This document shows positions 35,161 through 49,800 of a stretch of DNA of 64,000 nucleotides, piece after piece. The stretch comes from Pegea sp. RAD2-039. Taxonomy: Eukaryota; Chordata; Thaliacea; Salpida; Salpidae. The translations under genes and the position numbers were made by a program. The stretch is taken from contig JAQGEQ010000287.1 in assembly GCA_034620365.1 (NCBI GenBank), forward strand, positions 372,001-436,000, given 5' to 3'. Every line of letters starts with the position of its first letter. The first letter of the stretch is position 1. Under the pieces are notes generated by a model that saw nothing but the letters and a program-made list of their open reading frames with translations, searched no databases and was not told where the DNA came from.

Positions 35161-38100
35161 TTAGGAAGACCAAGTATACTTTTGCTTTCGCGCAAATACT
35201 TTTCGGAGTAGGTGAGGTTGCAGGACATTATCTTCGTCGAAATCACAGCTAGAATTGAATGAACTTGTGCATGTATACGAACTACATGCTGCATTGTATT
35301 CTTCTTGAGTTTTATCCAACAACTTAATAAGACTTTGAAAATGATGGGGCATTATAGGTCCAGTTATATCAAGACAGTATTTATCTCTATTGGGTTTCAG
35401 ATTTAAAAATGTCTCATTTTCTTCACGTTCACCAGTCTAAATAAAGATACATTTTCTAACGTTATTCATCAAATGCAAATCAAGTACAAACCTTTGCTAG
35501 TCCTGAACGGAATTTTAAACATTTTAAACTAGAATTAACAAATGGTACTGGTGATAATATCGTTGGAGAAATATTAGCTTGTTGTCCGGAACTACTTATA
35601 CTGCTTGGGCAGTTTAATAAATAGTTGTATAAAAGCTGAAAGAAACACTTCTAAAAACATCACAGTTCAATAAACATCTAACACTGACTTGTAAATTGTT
35701 TAAATCTCTGATAACAACTGTCAAGTGAGTGTTTTCACAACTTGAAGTATCCATACTACTTTGTAAACTTCTTTCCAAATCTTTCCAACACAGTTCTGTC
35801 TATTAGAAATAATAAGTAAGATATTAAGAAGGACGACGAAGATACCTCAAGATCTTCTTCTTCATCTACATCTGAGGCATCTGAGTCCCATCTTCCTCTT
35901 GCATTTGTATCTTCCGAAAAAACTGAAACTAAAATTTGATCAAATAAAAATTGAATAAATTTCAACCGATTACCTAATGATGCGTTTTCAACATTCTCTT
36001 TTTTCTTCTTTTTTCCTAAAGTTGTAAATTGAATTCCCTCAGAGGTAAGAGAATTTCTAAATCCTGTTGAAGCCGGATTCAAAATACATTCCACCTGAAG
36101 ATAAACCAACAAATTACAACTAAGAAAAAATTAATCAGATTGACTTACTTTTTCACCCACATCACTACATCGAAACAAAGCCGTATAACTTTCAGAGCAA
36201 ATGTAAAAGTAGGGGCAACTTCTTTGCAAAAACAAATAAAAGACTGAACGCAAGGAACACATCCTGGAAAAATCTTGTTAGATAGTTTTAGAGGATTAGA
36301 TTTCAAAAATTTAAGTTCAGAGTGTAAATAAAATTCAACGATTAAAAAACTAAGCATTAAAAAAGCGGGTAACCTGTGGAAATATCAAGAATATGATAGA
36401 ATGATTATAAAGCTTTGTGGTTTCTAAGGATATTACAAAAACGAGACAAGTTACTGTCCAAAGCTGAAAAGTTTTCAGCAACTTCGTTCAACCAAACAGA
36501 TAAAATAAGATTTTTGGCTCAGTGTTGCTGACCAAAAAGTTTTTATCAGTTAAGATGCAAAATTGATGAAAGATATTTTCATTAAATTTCTATGGTTTAC
36601 GTGAGTTTCAAAGTACTAGCTTACAAATCAATCTTCCAATTTAATCTGTATTTAGTTTAAATCATTTAAAACATTAATTAAAGGATAGAAATTACATTTT
36701 TATAAGTAAGCTACTAACCATGAATCAAAGAGACTTGACTTCACATATGACAGATCAAGCAAACTTTTAGTAGTGGTAAATGTATCAACATCAACAGTCT
36801 TCGGTAAGAGACACGCATCCTCAGAAAATCGTGGAAACAGAGAGAGCCATGGTAAGTTAGGATGTTGGTAGTAGACAAGAGATTTGTAAAGATGAGAAAG
36901 ATTGTCGGCTGTAGTTTCAACTATTTTCTTCAATAAATCAAAATCAATGTGATGTTTCACTCAAAGAATTTATTAATTCAATACGTTGCTGGCGAGCTAC
37001 AAATTCAACAGCTCTTATAGCGAACAAAAACCAAGTGTTATAAACAAAGTAATAGTAGAAAAGTATTGAGTACCACAATTCAAAATTAAAATATAAATAA
37101 TAGGAACACTACAGAGACAGCTAAAATATAAATTACAAACCAAAAATTTAATCTAACAAAATAAGAAGATGAGGAAACTGGTATTTACTGTGGGGTTATT
37201 TTGAAGGAGGTTCAATCCTTTTGCTTCATCAACACTGCGATGTCTTTCACACCAAATAAAGGTTTTAGGGGAAAGAAATCTGTAAGAAATATAAATGATT
37301 ATGAGTGATGTAAAGAAACGATATTTGTCGCTATTATAAGATAAAAACCTCTGCCAGCTAACTCAATACTACTTTTTCGAACCTTAATTTTCTCTTTATT
37401 GTCCAATCTTTAGGAAGTTCATCGAAAAATGATTCTTTTATTTCATTACGAGGTGCAGTGTCCTATTAAAAAGCAATAATTTGTAATTTTATCAAAAATT
37501 TGTGTTTTTTATAGCTTGAATCAATTTAATGAAATATTTTTATATAATTGACTATATGAGTGATTGACTTACAGTGAAAACTGACTGAATCGAATCTTCA
37601 TTCAGATAAATTGATTCTTCAACTTCTAAATTTATTGAATCATTTGCTAATGAGTCTGAGCCATTCATATTAAAAAATGAGCTTAAAAATAAATATCAAA
37701 TAAACCCACCATCACCTATATAATTTGAAACCTACTTTTTTTGCTTTTTACCAAAAGCTGAAGATGAACTAGCATCTGATTTTCGTTTAGTAATATTTAG
37801 AAAACTTTCCAAAGATTTATCTTTCTTTGCAAATGGGTTTAAGGAATGTTCTTCTTTCTAATCAAGTACAACTTGTTGTTAATCATCAATCATATTATAT
37901 ATTTATATACTTATAATTTGCTTTTTAGATTAATTAAACTATAAAAATAAGCTTTTGACGCTTATTGTTTAACTATTGACTCAACAACAACTTTAAACTT
38001 GAAAATGAAACTGAACAGACTTATTAGTAACAAAATTATATAATCAGGAAAGTTTTTTAAGAAACAAAAATACCTTAGAAGAAACTATTTGTTCTGGTTT

Positions 38101-38220
38101 AATAATAGAACAAGCTTTTTTCTGGTATGATTTATTTGATAAACTTTTTTTCTTTTTTTTGCAAATTTGAAACTTTTTCATTATATCAGATGGCTTCCTC
38201 CATTCATTATCAGAAGCCAT
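35161..38220 (-). CDS. DONSON: DONSON, replication initiation factor
   Basis: Twelve exons: 38074-38220, 37736-37857, 37573-37681, 37383-37462, 37179-37279, 36719-36959, 36149-36263, 35974-36094, 35846-35928, 35689-35799, 35492-35635, 35161-35436; about 549 residues (human 566). Diagnostic matches: ELPKDW in exon 4, a WCERH...DEAKGL block in exon 5, LVYYQHPNLPWLSLFPR in exon 6, CPYFYIC in exon 7, SEGIQF in exon 8, GPIMPH in the last exon. DONSON helps load GINS to build the CMG helicase at origins and protects forks. The N-terminus is Lys/Ser-rich and nuclear in character. The exon 5/6 junction is the least certain: I extended exon 5 to 37179 to keep phase instead of using the stronger donor at 37188. 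Confidence 0.9.
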
Positions 38221-38413
38221 TTCATTTGAACTACAATTTACACACTAAAAACTGACCAAACACTAATTAATATATTAAAAACCACCTATTGATAACAAAA
38301 AGGTAAATTAAATTAACTATTTTTATCAAAAGTTCAAACAAACAAAAAGTCAGAGAAAAATCAAGCTACTAAACTGATTTAATCAAGACATTTTCGTTTA
38401 GACCATTATTAGC

Positions 38414-38419
38414 TTTATT
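38414..38419 (-). promoter_or_regulatory. Poly(A) signal AATAAA of POLR3F
   Basis: AATAAA on the minus strand about 17 nt after the stop codon; the transcript would end before the DONSON start at 38220. Confidence 0.6.
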
Positions 38420-38435
38420 ATCAGAGATTTTTAAA

Positions 38436-39350
38436 TCAAAAATCAAGCCACTGATTAATATAATCACAGTTTGTAGGAGAAATATAACCACCTGGCTGAC
38501 ATCTATCCGTTAATGAGCAAATACCACATGGACTTCTTGTAATTTCACTATTTTCAACCAATGAATTTGTGTATCGATATATTTTGATATTTTCACCATT
38601 AGGGCTTGGCTGAACAGACACTTCCAATTTTCCCTCATAGTCAAGTGTGTCTAAAATATTTTCAATATGACGAAGTTGAAGCTCAATTTTACAGATGCCT
38701 GACTTCATAATAAAGTTTAAAACATTTTCAGCTGTAACAAAAGATTTTTTTCTTTTCTCTAATGGTGAAGTATCTATTTCTTTTTCTGCTTCTAAAACTT
38801 TACTTTGTAAAAATTTAGCAACTTGTTGGTTTAGTATCTCAACAAAGTCAGCCTCAAATGTTTGCTTCTCATACCAAGTACCACCAGTAACAGACTCATC
38901 TGGAGTTACATCATAAAGCATATAGAGTTTCTTTTTGCTGTTATTAACAGCTTTAACATCTTTAATTAAACGTTTCTTCTTTAAACTTTTCAAAATATTT
39001 GTTAGTTTAATTTGAAAAATTTTACTTTGATTTTGAATTGATCTTTGCCAAATCCCTTTATTACCAGAATCTTGAATTATTTGATAAACTAATTTATCTT
39101 CTTCACTGAGATCACTTGTTTCAAAAGACTCTTTTGCCTTTAGTCTATACACAAGTTGATCCCTGATACGAAACACTTGTATCACATTTTTTTGTAACAA
39201 GTTATTCAAAACAGAGGTAATTTTTGTAGGAGCCAAGTTAGGAAAAGTCTGAAATAGTTTAGTCTCATTAAACCCATTAGGGTTACTTTCACCAAGAAGT
39301 TGGATTTTTTGTTCAACTTCTGCCTCAAAATTTACTTTAAGCTCCTCCAT
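38436..39350 (-). CDS. POLR3F: RNA polymerase III subunit RPC6
   Basis: 304 residues in a single exon (human 316). Matches along the whole length: LVYQIIQDSGNKGIW winged-helix region, YMLYDVTPDESVTGG, and the C-terminal cysteine cluster (PCGIC, RC, NC) that binds an iron-sulfur cluster in the human subunit. RPC6 forms a heterotrimer with RPC3 and RPC7 that opens the promoter in Pol III transcription. It is intronless, unlike its neighbours, but full length and intact, so it is probably the functional gene. Same strand as DONSON, which starts 215 bp downstream of its stop. Confidence 0.95.
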   Translation of the reverse strand: MEELKVNFEAEVEQKIQLLGESNPNGFNETKLFQTFPNLAPTKITSVLNNLLQKNVIQVFRIRDQLVYRLKAKESFETSDLSEEDKLVYQIIQDSGNKGIWQRSIQNQSKIFQIKLTNILKSLKKKRLIKDVKAVNNSKKKLYMLYDVTPDESVTGGTWYEKQTFEADFVEILNQQVAKFLQSKVLEAEKEIDTSPLEKRKKSFVTAENVLNFIMKSGICKIELQLRHIENILDTLDYEGKLEVSVQPSPNGENIKIYRYTNSLVENSEITRSPCGICSLTDRCQPGGYISPTNCDYINQWLDF

Positions 39351-42300
39351 TTGAAGAACAAAAAATACTAGAAAAGATGGAATCTACAAAATAATAATTT
39401 ATAAATAATAATATAATTACATCTAAAATTAATAATGAAGAATTGATTCAACATTTTTAAAGCTAATAAAAAGGAAATACCATTTATGGATTTATAATAT
39501 TATTTCAATGAAATTTATTTTAAGAATTAAAAAACTAAAAAACTATATCTTTTGACATGCAGTTTAACTATTTCACCTTAAAAAATGTTTTTTTTTATCT
39601 CTTGGATATATAATCATAGAACTAAAATATTTATTTTTGAAATGTAAAAAATAATAGAAACAGAACCAACTTTTCAAGATGAGTTAAATAATGATAATTC
39701 AAAAAATTATTAAGTTATTAACTATTTATTAGAGCTACATTTGTTACTATCAAGCAAAAAAAACTTTTATAATAATATAAACTGATCAAGATTATTTGTT
39801 TAAACAAATATAAATTAAATAGGAATTCAAAATAATAAACATAACGCTTGTATAAAATAATTTTCCAAACAAATTTGCAGAAAATAAATCTTACATTTTT
39901 ACTTTTATGTTTACTTGTATTATTACTCTACTTATGGCTGATTATCAAAATAGGATATTTGTGAAAGTGATCTATTAGAAACAATTAGAACGAAGGACTA
40001 TGTAAGTAGCGGGAACCAACAAGTCAAATATCTTCCTTATTAGAGTAGTATGTTGAGCTCCTAAGTAAAAAAATAATTCATTTGAAAAAGGGAGCTCCCC
40101 TAAATAGGAAATTAAATTTTTATATTATAAAATTTACTATATATTATAGTGTATATATTCGCCAATAAAACAGTTTTAAATTGAAAAATAAATAATTAAC
40201 TGAAATGAGCCTTGATAAAACTGATTTTATTTTAAATAAGATATAAAATTAAACTCTTTTAACTCCTTTGATACTTCTTATAGTTGTTTCAATATGCTAT
40301 CAAAAACAGCAAAATCTAAACTAATAAACAATTTTGATTTTTTTATTGATTCAATAACTAAGAAAATTTTAGTTTTTGAATGGCAAAGAGCTTAAGATAA
40401 TATTTTATGAGAGCATACTACATTTTATTTGGTAATTTGGTACAATTACTTTAAAAGAACGAGTTCTTACAATCTTCCGCCAGTAAGTTCAAGAATTGAT
40501 AAAGATGGTTTTTCTAATCGTAGTTGTTACCAAAGAGTTGTATAAACCAAGCTGTTAGATCAGTTTATCAGATTTTTAATTAAACTTTTGTGCTTAACTA
40601 AAACTAGAGTTGCTAGTGTATAAAAGCAAAACTCTTGTCATGTTTTCAGACCATCACAACTTTTTAAAGCTCACAGTTCTTGAAAAAGATATGATTTAAC
40701 ATTTTGAGGTTGTATAAGATCAATCGGAAATTTTTAAAAGAAAGTTGTTATATTGTGAAAATAGTTTAACATAATGTTAAAAAAATCTTTTGTAATTTTA
40801 TTGTTTGACTTTTTTTATTTATTTTGTATCTTATTATTTTCCTATCTGAAAAACTATAATTTACTATAATTGAGATAAATTTCCCAATGCAATGCTCCTA
40901 TTTTTTCTTTATACTTCTGATGTTGAACTATGGTACGTGTGACCTTTCCATTTTTCTCTATATTAAAAGTGGCCTACACTATTATTTCTAAATATAAATA
41001 AATTATATATATAAATATATCAAATAAGTTAAATTTTTAGAGTGAAACTTTAGTTGTTTAAATGTTTTTTAAAGAAGGAATCACCATACCATATAACTCC
41101 TAACAAATTATTGAATTAAAAGGTATGATTCTTCTAAAGATAAGAGTTATTTTTAAGAATTTGATCAGACTGAATAATTTCAAAGCTTTTTAGATTAATT
41201 TGTTTTGTGGGACTTTGGAGAAAGTTTTTAATAGCTTTAAGAGCTTGTTGACATCATTGTTATCCGATTAATCACTGCATCAATAATAGACAAGTTGGTA
41301 AATCCAGTAGAGCAAATAAAATTGCTATTTTGAAAATACAATAAAGGTAATTTTAAACTTAAAACTAAATGAGAAATAATCGAGTTCCAATTGTATCTTA
41401 ACTACCAAAAGCACTAAAATTCTTTTAATTCATAAAATTCTTTTAAAAGCAGTACAATTAACGTCATTTTATCAAATTGATCCACTAAAACTAACAATTT
41501 TCATAAACACTGGTAGTAATTGTGCAGAAATATTCAGAAAGTCAAATCATCAGTAGATTTAAATCTCTTTAGCAGTCTTCAGACAAATATTTGTTTTTGA
41601 TTAAAATTTTTACAATATGTCCAGCTGACATTATCGATTCCAATACTTCTGTATAATTGAATTTTATTAATTTTATCAGCATATTTTACTGATACCAAGC
41701 TACAAGTAAAGTGTGATCGATTTTATACCTAAGACTTGAAGAAAATCGTATTATAAGATGATTATAAAAAATCAAACAGCAATATTAAATAACAATTTTC
41801 TTTTAAGCTTACAATTAGTAAACCTGCAAATTAATTTTTTTAATTATTTTGAAAAAATTATTAAAATCAATTAATTAATTTTTATGAATGCTAAAATATA
41901 GAACTAGTTTTTAGTTTAAAGAGCTGGTTTTAATTATACAGAATGTATAGGCATTTAAAATTGAAAGAGCTAACTTCTTATAACCTTTAGTCAATTAATT
42001 TAGTGACTTATATATAAATAGCATAACTAAAATAGACTTGTATATGTAACCTGCGTGTTAACCTTTTGCTTATCGCTAGTTAACAGGAATGTTAGAACTT
42101 AGAATCATTTTATGCAAGTCTACATTAGAAAAGATGCAATTACGATTACATTCTAAAAAATCATGTTAGTTACTCTTGCAGCATTAGACTAGTAAGAAGT
42201 AAATTTGATTTAAAAATGATGAAGACTTTGATTTTTTTCTAAATTAAAAATAAATGACAAAAGTTTAATAATTAAAATGCTAAAAGTCGAGGTAGCCATA

Positions 42301-43864
42301 TTAGAGATACTTTATACGAAGTTTAAGACATAACTTGGCTCTTGAGTAAAAGAGCAAATCCAATCAATTAATATAAATAATTTAAAAGGTATCAGAAGAA
42401 AGTGTTGTAATTCATCACTGTGAAATCATTAGATTTGGCTTAAAAAAGTAAAAAAAATTCAGTGGGTTACTTTCTATTGATCAAACAGTTCTACTTCAAT
42501 CTATAGTATAAATATCATGTTCGTTTTCTAGATTTTGTGATTTGAATGAAAGTTTTTTTTTATTTTGTTTATTCAAAAAATTTGTTTTATTTTCTATTGA
42601 AAATAACAAACTAGAAACTCCAGAAAATTCCAAGCTTTTAAAGAATCTTTTAAATTTAAATAATTTTATAAGTAAAATTGAAAGCCTTAAATTAGAATAT
42701 TTTCTAAACAGTTACTCTTATTTACCTGAAAGAAAAGTAATTAAAAGCTAATAAACAACTAATGAAAAATTAATGTAAATATTGTTTACTTTGGACTAAT
42801 TTTAAATTACGTTTTAATTTTAAAAGTTGACAAATTTTAAAATTGACCAGGTTCAAAAGTATTTGATGTCATATGAGCAGCTAAGTCTGAACTTAAATAA
42901 AAAACTTAGTTAATAAATAAATAATGAAATTAGTTCTTTGATTTATACTTCAAAGACACTATATAAGCCTGCAAACTTTTTTAATGTAACCAAAAGTGAT
43001 TTACGAAACTTGAGTATTATTTTAAATTTTAGTGAAATATTTGATGTGCATTTAGGTTATATATTGGGTAAGTTAGTAACTAAATAATTACATTAAATCG
43101 ATTTTCGTTTTGGTTTTCATTTGTTTTTATTTCATTGAATTCTCCTTAAGGTAGTCAGTAAAGTTTTTTGTGTACTTTGAAATGATAAAGTAAGCAAAGA
43201 ACTGTAAAGTTTAGAAAAGTTGCTTCAGACAAAATTCTCTTAAAACATAAATAAGATGAAAGCAAGCTCCGTTTTAGTTTTTTAAAAAGATATTAGTATA
43301 ATAATAGAATGAGGTTGTATATAAATAATAAGTATCATGTTTTGATTATAAATAAACAATTAATTTGATTTATATTAAAAAAAAACTTTTGTGGCTTAAA
43401 ATATGTTTGTTAGTTGAAATCTAATTTTTAATTTTACGAAAAATTAAAAGAAATCTTTTATTTTTGATCATGCATTTAATGAAATAATGAAAAATGCTTT
43501 TATTAATAGTCCTAACAATTATAAAAATGTTTTGTAAAAGCAAGTTAACAAAATTAGCTTAAATGACTGAACAGAATATTTTTTTACTATAGTTAATGAG
43601 AATCTGTTAGAAAAAGCCTTTTTGTAGCAGCAATAAATCGTTATATATCTCACATTTTACGTCATTTCCGTTTTATTACTATCAGTAAGCATAAAACAGC
43701 TTTCATCTACAAGAAACTATGCTTGGTTTAAGATACAACTGTTTTTTTTCTCAAAGTGTGACGGTTTTACGTCAAAAGAAAGAGTTTAAGTAAAGATTTA
43801 AAGATCAAAGTGAAGATTGTAAACTTATTTTACTAACTTTAGTAGTAGACTTTTTACTTACACT
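39351..43864. other. Intergenic region between divergent POLR3F and kelch genes
   Basis: 4.5 kb, very A/T-rich, with no gene I can support. An open frame at 42542-42751 lacks an ATG and resembles nothing. A small inverted motif (GGGAGCTCCC near 40091) stands out from the A/T background. The kelch promoter should lie at the right end. Confidence 0.5.
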
Positions 43865-46800
43865 ATGAAGCCATTATATAAAAACCCATCCAACAAAAAG
43901 TAAGTTATTCTAAATCGTTATACTATATTTAACTAAAATGTACTTTCAAGATGTTTTAGTAACTTTTATCCTGATAATAATACCTATGATTAAAATACTA
44001 ATGTTCGAAAATACGTTAAATGTACATAAATATCTATAAAGTGAATAGAATATTTTCAAATATTTTTAAAAAATTGAATTCTAAAAATCAAGTATTTAAA
44101 AAAATCTTAATTTATAAGATCAGTAGTTGGATCTGCATCAAACTTGAATAAGCCGTTTGGTATTGGTGGAACAACAGTGTGTAAGATTTATAATGACAAG
44201 CATGGCAAATGGCTACTTAAACAGTTGAATCATCTAAGATTAAAAGAAGATATGACAGATATCACGTTTAACTGTAATCAACAGGTACAAAAATTAAACG
44301 CAAGATCCTAATGATAAAATAATTTTAAAATTATGACTTATGTTTCTAAGCAACAAATTGCTCCTTAGATAGAAATATTTGGTTGAAATAAACCGATATT
44401 TTTTGTCAAACCGAATTTAAGTTTGACTTTTTGTAAAATCCTTTAGAGATTAGAAAGACTTTTGAATAATAACCTGAATTTTTAATAGTTGTTACTAATT
44501 TTGTAGAAAATACGAGCAAATCGAGCCGTACTTGCTGCTGCAAGTCCTACTCTTTGCAGTTTGCTTATACACCGTGAAAATCAACTTAATGCTGAAATTC
44601 TTCCTCCTGACACTTTGGAGGAGGCTGTAAACTTCATTTACAGGTGAACACCAGCATTTTACAATCAAAATTCTTACTTAAAAACTTATTCATTACTTGC
44701 CGTTATAAATAGGAATAAGCTTCAAATCTAAAAGTTATCAAATTCTTTATACTTATTATATAGTATTAATTGTATTCAAGAATAAATATATTTTAAACCT
44801 TCTCTTGAATTTCTGTACATATTTTTGTGTCAGTAACATGCATTTATTTGATAACGATAACGTTATAATGCAAAGTTAAAAAAAGTTAAATTATATTTAA
44901 TCGTTTCCGGAAATGCTAAGTAAGCTAATGAAGGTAACAAGTAATTTTAAAGTTAAATTTATAAATTAGCTTCAAAATTAACTTGAAACCCAATTTGTCT
45001 AATTGTATTTATCAGTGCCAGCTTAGAAGTCACTGTAGATGGTTTAATGAGGTTGAAACATGCTTCAGAGCTGCTAGAAATGCCTATTGTTCACAAAATG
45101 TGCATCAATGCTCTAATGAGTATTCCAAGACAAACAATTGTTTCAAGTAAGTAAACAAAATTGTCGGTCATTATTAATTATAAACTTTAATTTGTTGTCA
45201 GGTTATAGTTCCTTAAGTAAATCTTCAATGTCATTAACATACAATGCTGAAAAGGTTTCTTCAAGTGATTTAAAGGTATTATTTAATAATGAAATCATTT
45301 AAAATGATTATTATGAAGTTGTGTTTGATATAAATCAATGCAATGACATAAATAAAAAAAATTATAAAGATGAAAATAATTAAATTTGGATAGCCTGTTT
45401 AATTAAGTTATCAAAATAGTGCTTATATAGAAAAATAAAAAAATCTGTACATTAGATGATCTTAAATTTTCTAAAACACTTTTGGAATGAATTGTATTTC
45501 CTAACTTTTCTCTTAATTTGATTATAATCAAAAAAGATGTAAGTTTGAATGAGTTCTTAAAAGTTCAATTCAATCAATTTTTAAAGCAACTGAACGATTT
45601 TAATGGAGATGAAGTTTCGTTGAATCCAAGAAAGTCAATAAAGATGACTTTTCACTCAAATGATAACCTTGAAGATTCCACTACATCTATTTCAAGTGCA
45701 GATGATCCTGTTCCTACAAGATCAAGCTCAACTGACGGGAACAGTTCTTCATTGAGTGAAATTGAATCATCTTTTCCAATCCGAAATGAAAGTGAAGCAA
45801 GTAATTTGTCGACCAAATCTTTAATCGAAAGTATTCCAATTCCCTTTCTGTCACCGAGTCCACCTCAAATTTTACTGGACAAAAATGTTGAACAAGAAGA
45901 ACAGCACCGAGCAACAGACACTTTTACGCTTGCTTTCAAATCTAAAGTGCTTCCAGGATTCCTTACAAGTCAGTTTCGTAAAACTTAATTATTTAACAAA
46001 ATATTTTTCATTACAACAATATTAGTTTTGATTCTATTCAAAGAACAGAATTATAAACAATCTAACCTGTTTGCTTCAGCACCTAAACTGGTATATCTAA
46101 ATTAAATCTTTTTGAGTCTGAGAGATCCGTAACCTACAAACCTAATAAATTTGTGTACTTAATGATCAAGTTTGTTCTCGCGTGGCGGCGTGACAGAAAC
46201 TATAATTTTGGTTTGAGTTTCCGTAAATTCTAGTTAGTAAAATCTAAGATAAAATCTTAAAAACGAATCTTTTTTATTTTCATCAAGTGTGCAATCGATC
46301 GTAAGCACCTATTTTGGTTGGGTTCTTATAAAATATTTATATTTCTTTTTAAAATCATAGGTTTAAACATTCTACGCGAAGAAGGATATTTTTGTGACTT
46401 GATTTTTATTGTCGGAAACAGTCGAATTCACTGTCATCGCTGCGTAGTGGCGGCTAGTAGCTCTGTATTTTACGCAATTCTCAAACGGATTAAGATCAAA
46501 GAGATTATTTTGAAAAAAATTGAAGATACTTCTCTAAAAGAACTAATCAATTATGTTTACACCGGTCAGGTAAATGAAAGTATTTTTCAATTAAAGTAGA
46601 TCTTTCAAACAGAATCTTCTGAAATAATTTGTTCAGATTATTCTACTGTTTGCAGAGCGTGATAGACAAAGAAAATGTTGTTGCTACAATGAGAGCTGCT
46701 AACCGCTTCCGGTTTCATCATGTAGCACAGCAATGTTCTTGCTACCTGGAACGAAACGCCAGCCAAGCCAGCTTTTTTCTGTCTGTTGATAACGTTCTTG

Positions 46801-49800
46801 TCACGTATAAGCTTACAAACGTCTACGGATGTCCAAGATTTAGAGAGGAATGCTACAAGTTTATAATCAATAAATTTTGGGAAATTGTTAGGTTGCCTGA
46901 TTTCTATGATCTTTCTTTAAACGTAAGTTTCATCTTTTTCTCATTATTTTTTTAATTAGAAACTATTGGAAAGCTAACTTTAAAAAGAGTTTGATTCAAT
47001 TTTATGAATAAAGTCTAAGAAAGTTTGTGTTCTTTAGTAATATCAAAAATAAGTTTTGCGATTGATAATCTTGCGTTGGTAACAGACGAAGAACAAAATC
47101 TCCTTTAATCAGATCAGTTCTTCAACTAGTTACTGGAAGTTAGAAAAGTTAAGGAACTGTTGGTCAATAAACCTATATTGCTGGTTTTGGGCTTGTCATT
47201 TTATTCTAACTTTTTTAGCAGCTATTAAAGCATAAAAATGAAACTCAGTTTAGACAAAACAACTTAAAAGATAGTTGTTTACTTAAAATGACGTCTTTAG
47301 TAGTGAACTAACTTATTTTAAGATAAACCAAAGAGAGAGTGCTTATGTTTTTAAAACTGCATGAACCACGCTTTGATATTATATCTGTCTTTAATATCTG
47401 TTCTTCAATTATTTGGAAGGAATTGAATCGGATTGTAACGAATGAGGGATTAACTCATTCAAGGCTACAGAATTCTTCTTTTGATTATAATCTCTTCAAT
47501 GTATTAAATAAGTGGCTGAAGCATAAGCCTGAGCGTCAACCAAAGATGACATCATCTGTATTAAAATTTGTAAACTTTGAAAATATTGACGTAGCAATAC
47601 TGAAAAAATTTGTGACGAAAAGTAGCCTTGCTATGTCTGACGAAGTAAGTTTTGTTGATATTAGTGTTTACTACAAATTTAAAAAAAAAATTTAGTGTTA
47701 GTATTTTAATACTTTAAGTTTTCAGAATATCATTGGCAAGATTACTTGATAAAAAACAAATTATTTTTTCTATTTAAGATTATAAACTAAAACTTCAACA
47801 ATTTATATAATTTTTTACACTTAAAATCATTATTAAAACAGTTTAATCAAAGTCCTTATAAATATAATTTTAATAAGATGACACATCAGCGGGTGACACA
47901 AGCAATGGAAAGTCAGATACAAAAAGGAGTTTCCATAACCACCCCACCAGAAATCACGACAAAAGAAGAGAAGTTGATTTCACTGATTAGTTGGAGGCAA
48001 GATGATCAACCGAAGACTTTCTTATCTCAGTGAATTAACTTCAAAGCTTTCGTTTGTATTTTACATACTTATTTTCTCTAGATTTCGTTCGGATACAAAT
48101 AAGTGGCAATATACGGAAAAAACGCCAGTTAGATTTCTGAACTACGCTGTCACAGCATCTGACGGAGTTTTGTTTCTTTCGGGAGGCCGAGAATTAACAG
48201 CAACAAAGCTTGTGTCACCTGAAACCTATATGTAAGTGCAAAAAGCTGCAATATTTAGAAACAAATTTCATATTTCTATATTTATTTGTAGGCTGGCTGA
48301 TGGAAAATGGAGTCGGTTACCTGACATGAAAGTAGCAAGATATAATCATGCTTTAGGCTATCATAAAAACTATTTGGTTGCGATTGGAGGGAATAATAAT
48401 GATCAAGATTCAAGTAGAATTTGATCTTTGTTTAGTTTTAGTGCAAACCAATTTTGCATCCTTTCACAGTTACGTCAATTGAAGTGTTAGATCTTACTAA
48501 ATGGAAGAACGATGTTAAAACTAAATGGAAGATTAATAAACTATGTCTTCCTACTCCTAATGCATGTCTTAGTTTTAATCCAATATTTCTTCGATTAAAT
48601 TCAAATAAAGACCAAAAAAGTGAAAAAGTACGAAAAAACAGAGACTATTTGATAAAACTGATTAATAAAAAATAGTTAATGACTTAAATGATATCTTAGG
48701 AACTTTTTTTATTTGTTTAATCAAAATAATAATTTAGGATATTTTTTAGGCGATTTTCCAAAATATATAAAATGTACTTTTTCAGGGTAAGAAGTCATAT
48801 GGGCATCGGCTGGGAGCATCTTCCTTACAAGAGTCCGTTAGTTCACCAGTCAAATCATCATCGATGAAATTAAAAAGAGTTTTATCTGGTTTGCTGCTTG
48901 CTTTTTATATTTTGTTATTAATTGGTTTCAATAATGGTTTCTGAAGATTTTATAACTGTTGAAAGTTTTTAAGATAAATACAGGAAAATCAAATAATGGT
49001 TTATTACGTGATGTTCATCACCAGACAGGTCACGATCTAATTTTACCTTTCTTCTTATGGGCGGAGAAAGTTGCCCGAGGCAAAATCTTCAATGTGACCT
49101 CAATAGCGGGAAGTCAGTTTCCAAATAATACGTGAAATAAATTTTACTCGGTGACTAAAATTTATTTCAAATTTTCAGACTTTTTGTAAAAAGACCATTA
49201 CCTCAAGATTGCTTACATCCTTTCTCTGTTTCTTGTAATTCTTTTATATTTGTCATTCCTAATGACTCCACTAATTTTTCTGATCATTTACTTCAGTACA
49301 ATCCACTAGAGGATGTTTGGGCAAAATTATATAACCCATTTGCGGTGGAAATATCATCAATGTGTTCGTAAGTTAAAAATCGATTTGAACATTTTGTAAG
49401 AAAGTAGATGCTTGTAAAATACATGTCTTGAAGCAATATATACACAAAGAAGATTACAGTATTTATCCAATCTAGCAATTTTTAGGATCATATTGTATTT
49501 CATATTAGTACTTTAAAGAAACTATTTTTAATACTAGCTTTTGTTACACCTTATATAAATTCAAATATTTATTTGAGTAGATGCCTCATTAACTATCCAA
49601 AGAGTGCACCTGCAAATAGCTCAGTGTCAAAGATTATTGCTTATGAAAGAAACCTGAAGCTACATGTGATGGTAGTTCAAGAAAAAACTGCTGCTGTGTT
49701 TGTATATGATTCTCATTTAAACACTTGGTCAACACCTGTAGCTACTGATCTTGACTTTAACACTGAAGGAAACTTTATGTCTTGGTTTACATATTGCGCT

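Noticed and set aside
42542-42751. Open frame of about 69 codons in the POLR3F-kelch intergenic region
   Set aside because: No ATG, low-complexity Lys/Asn/Leu composition, no family match and no splice partners.
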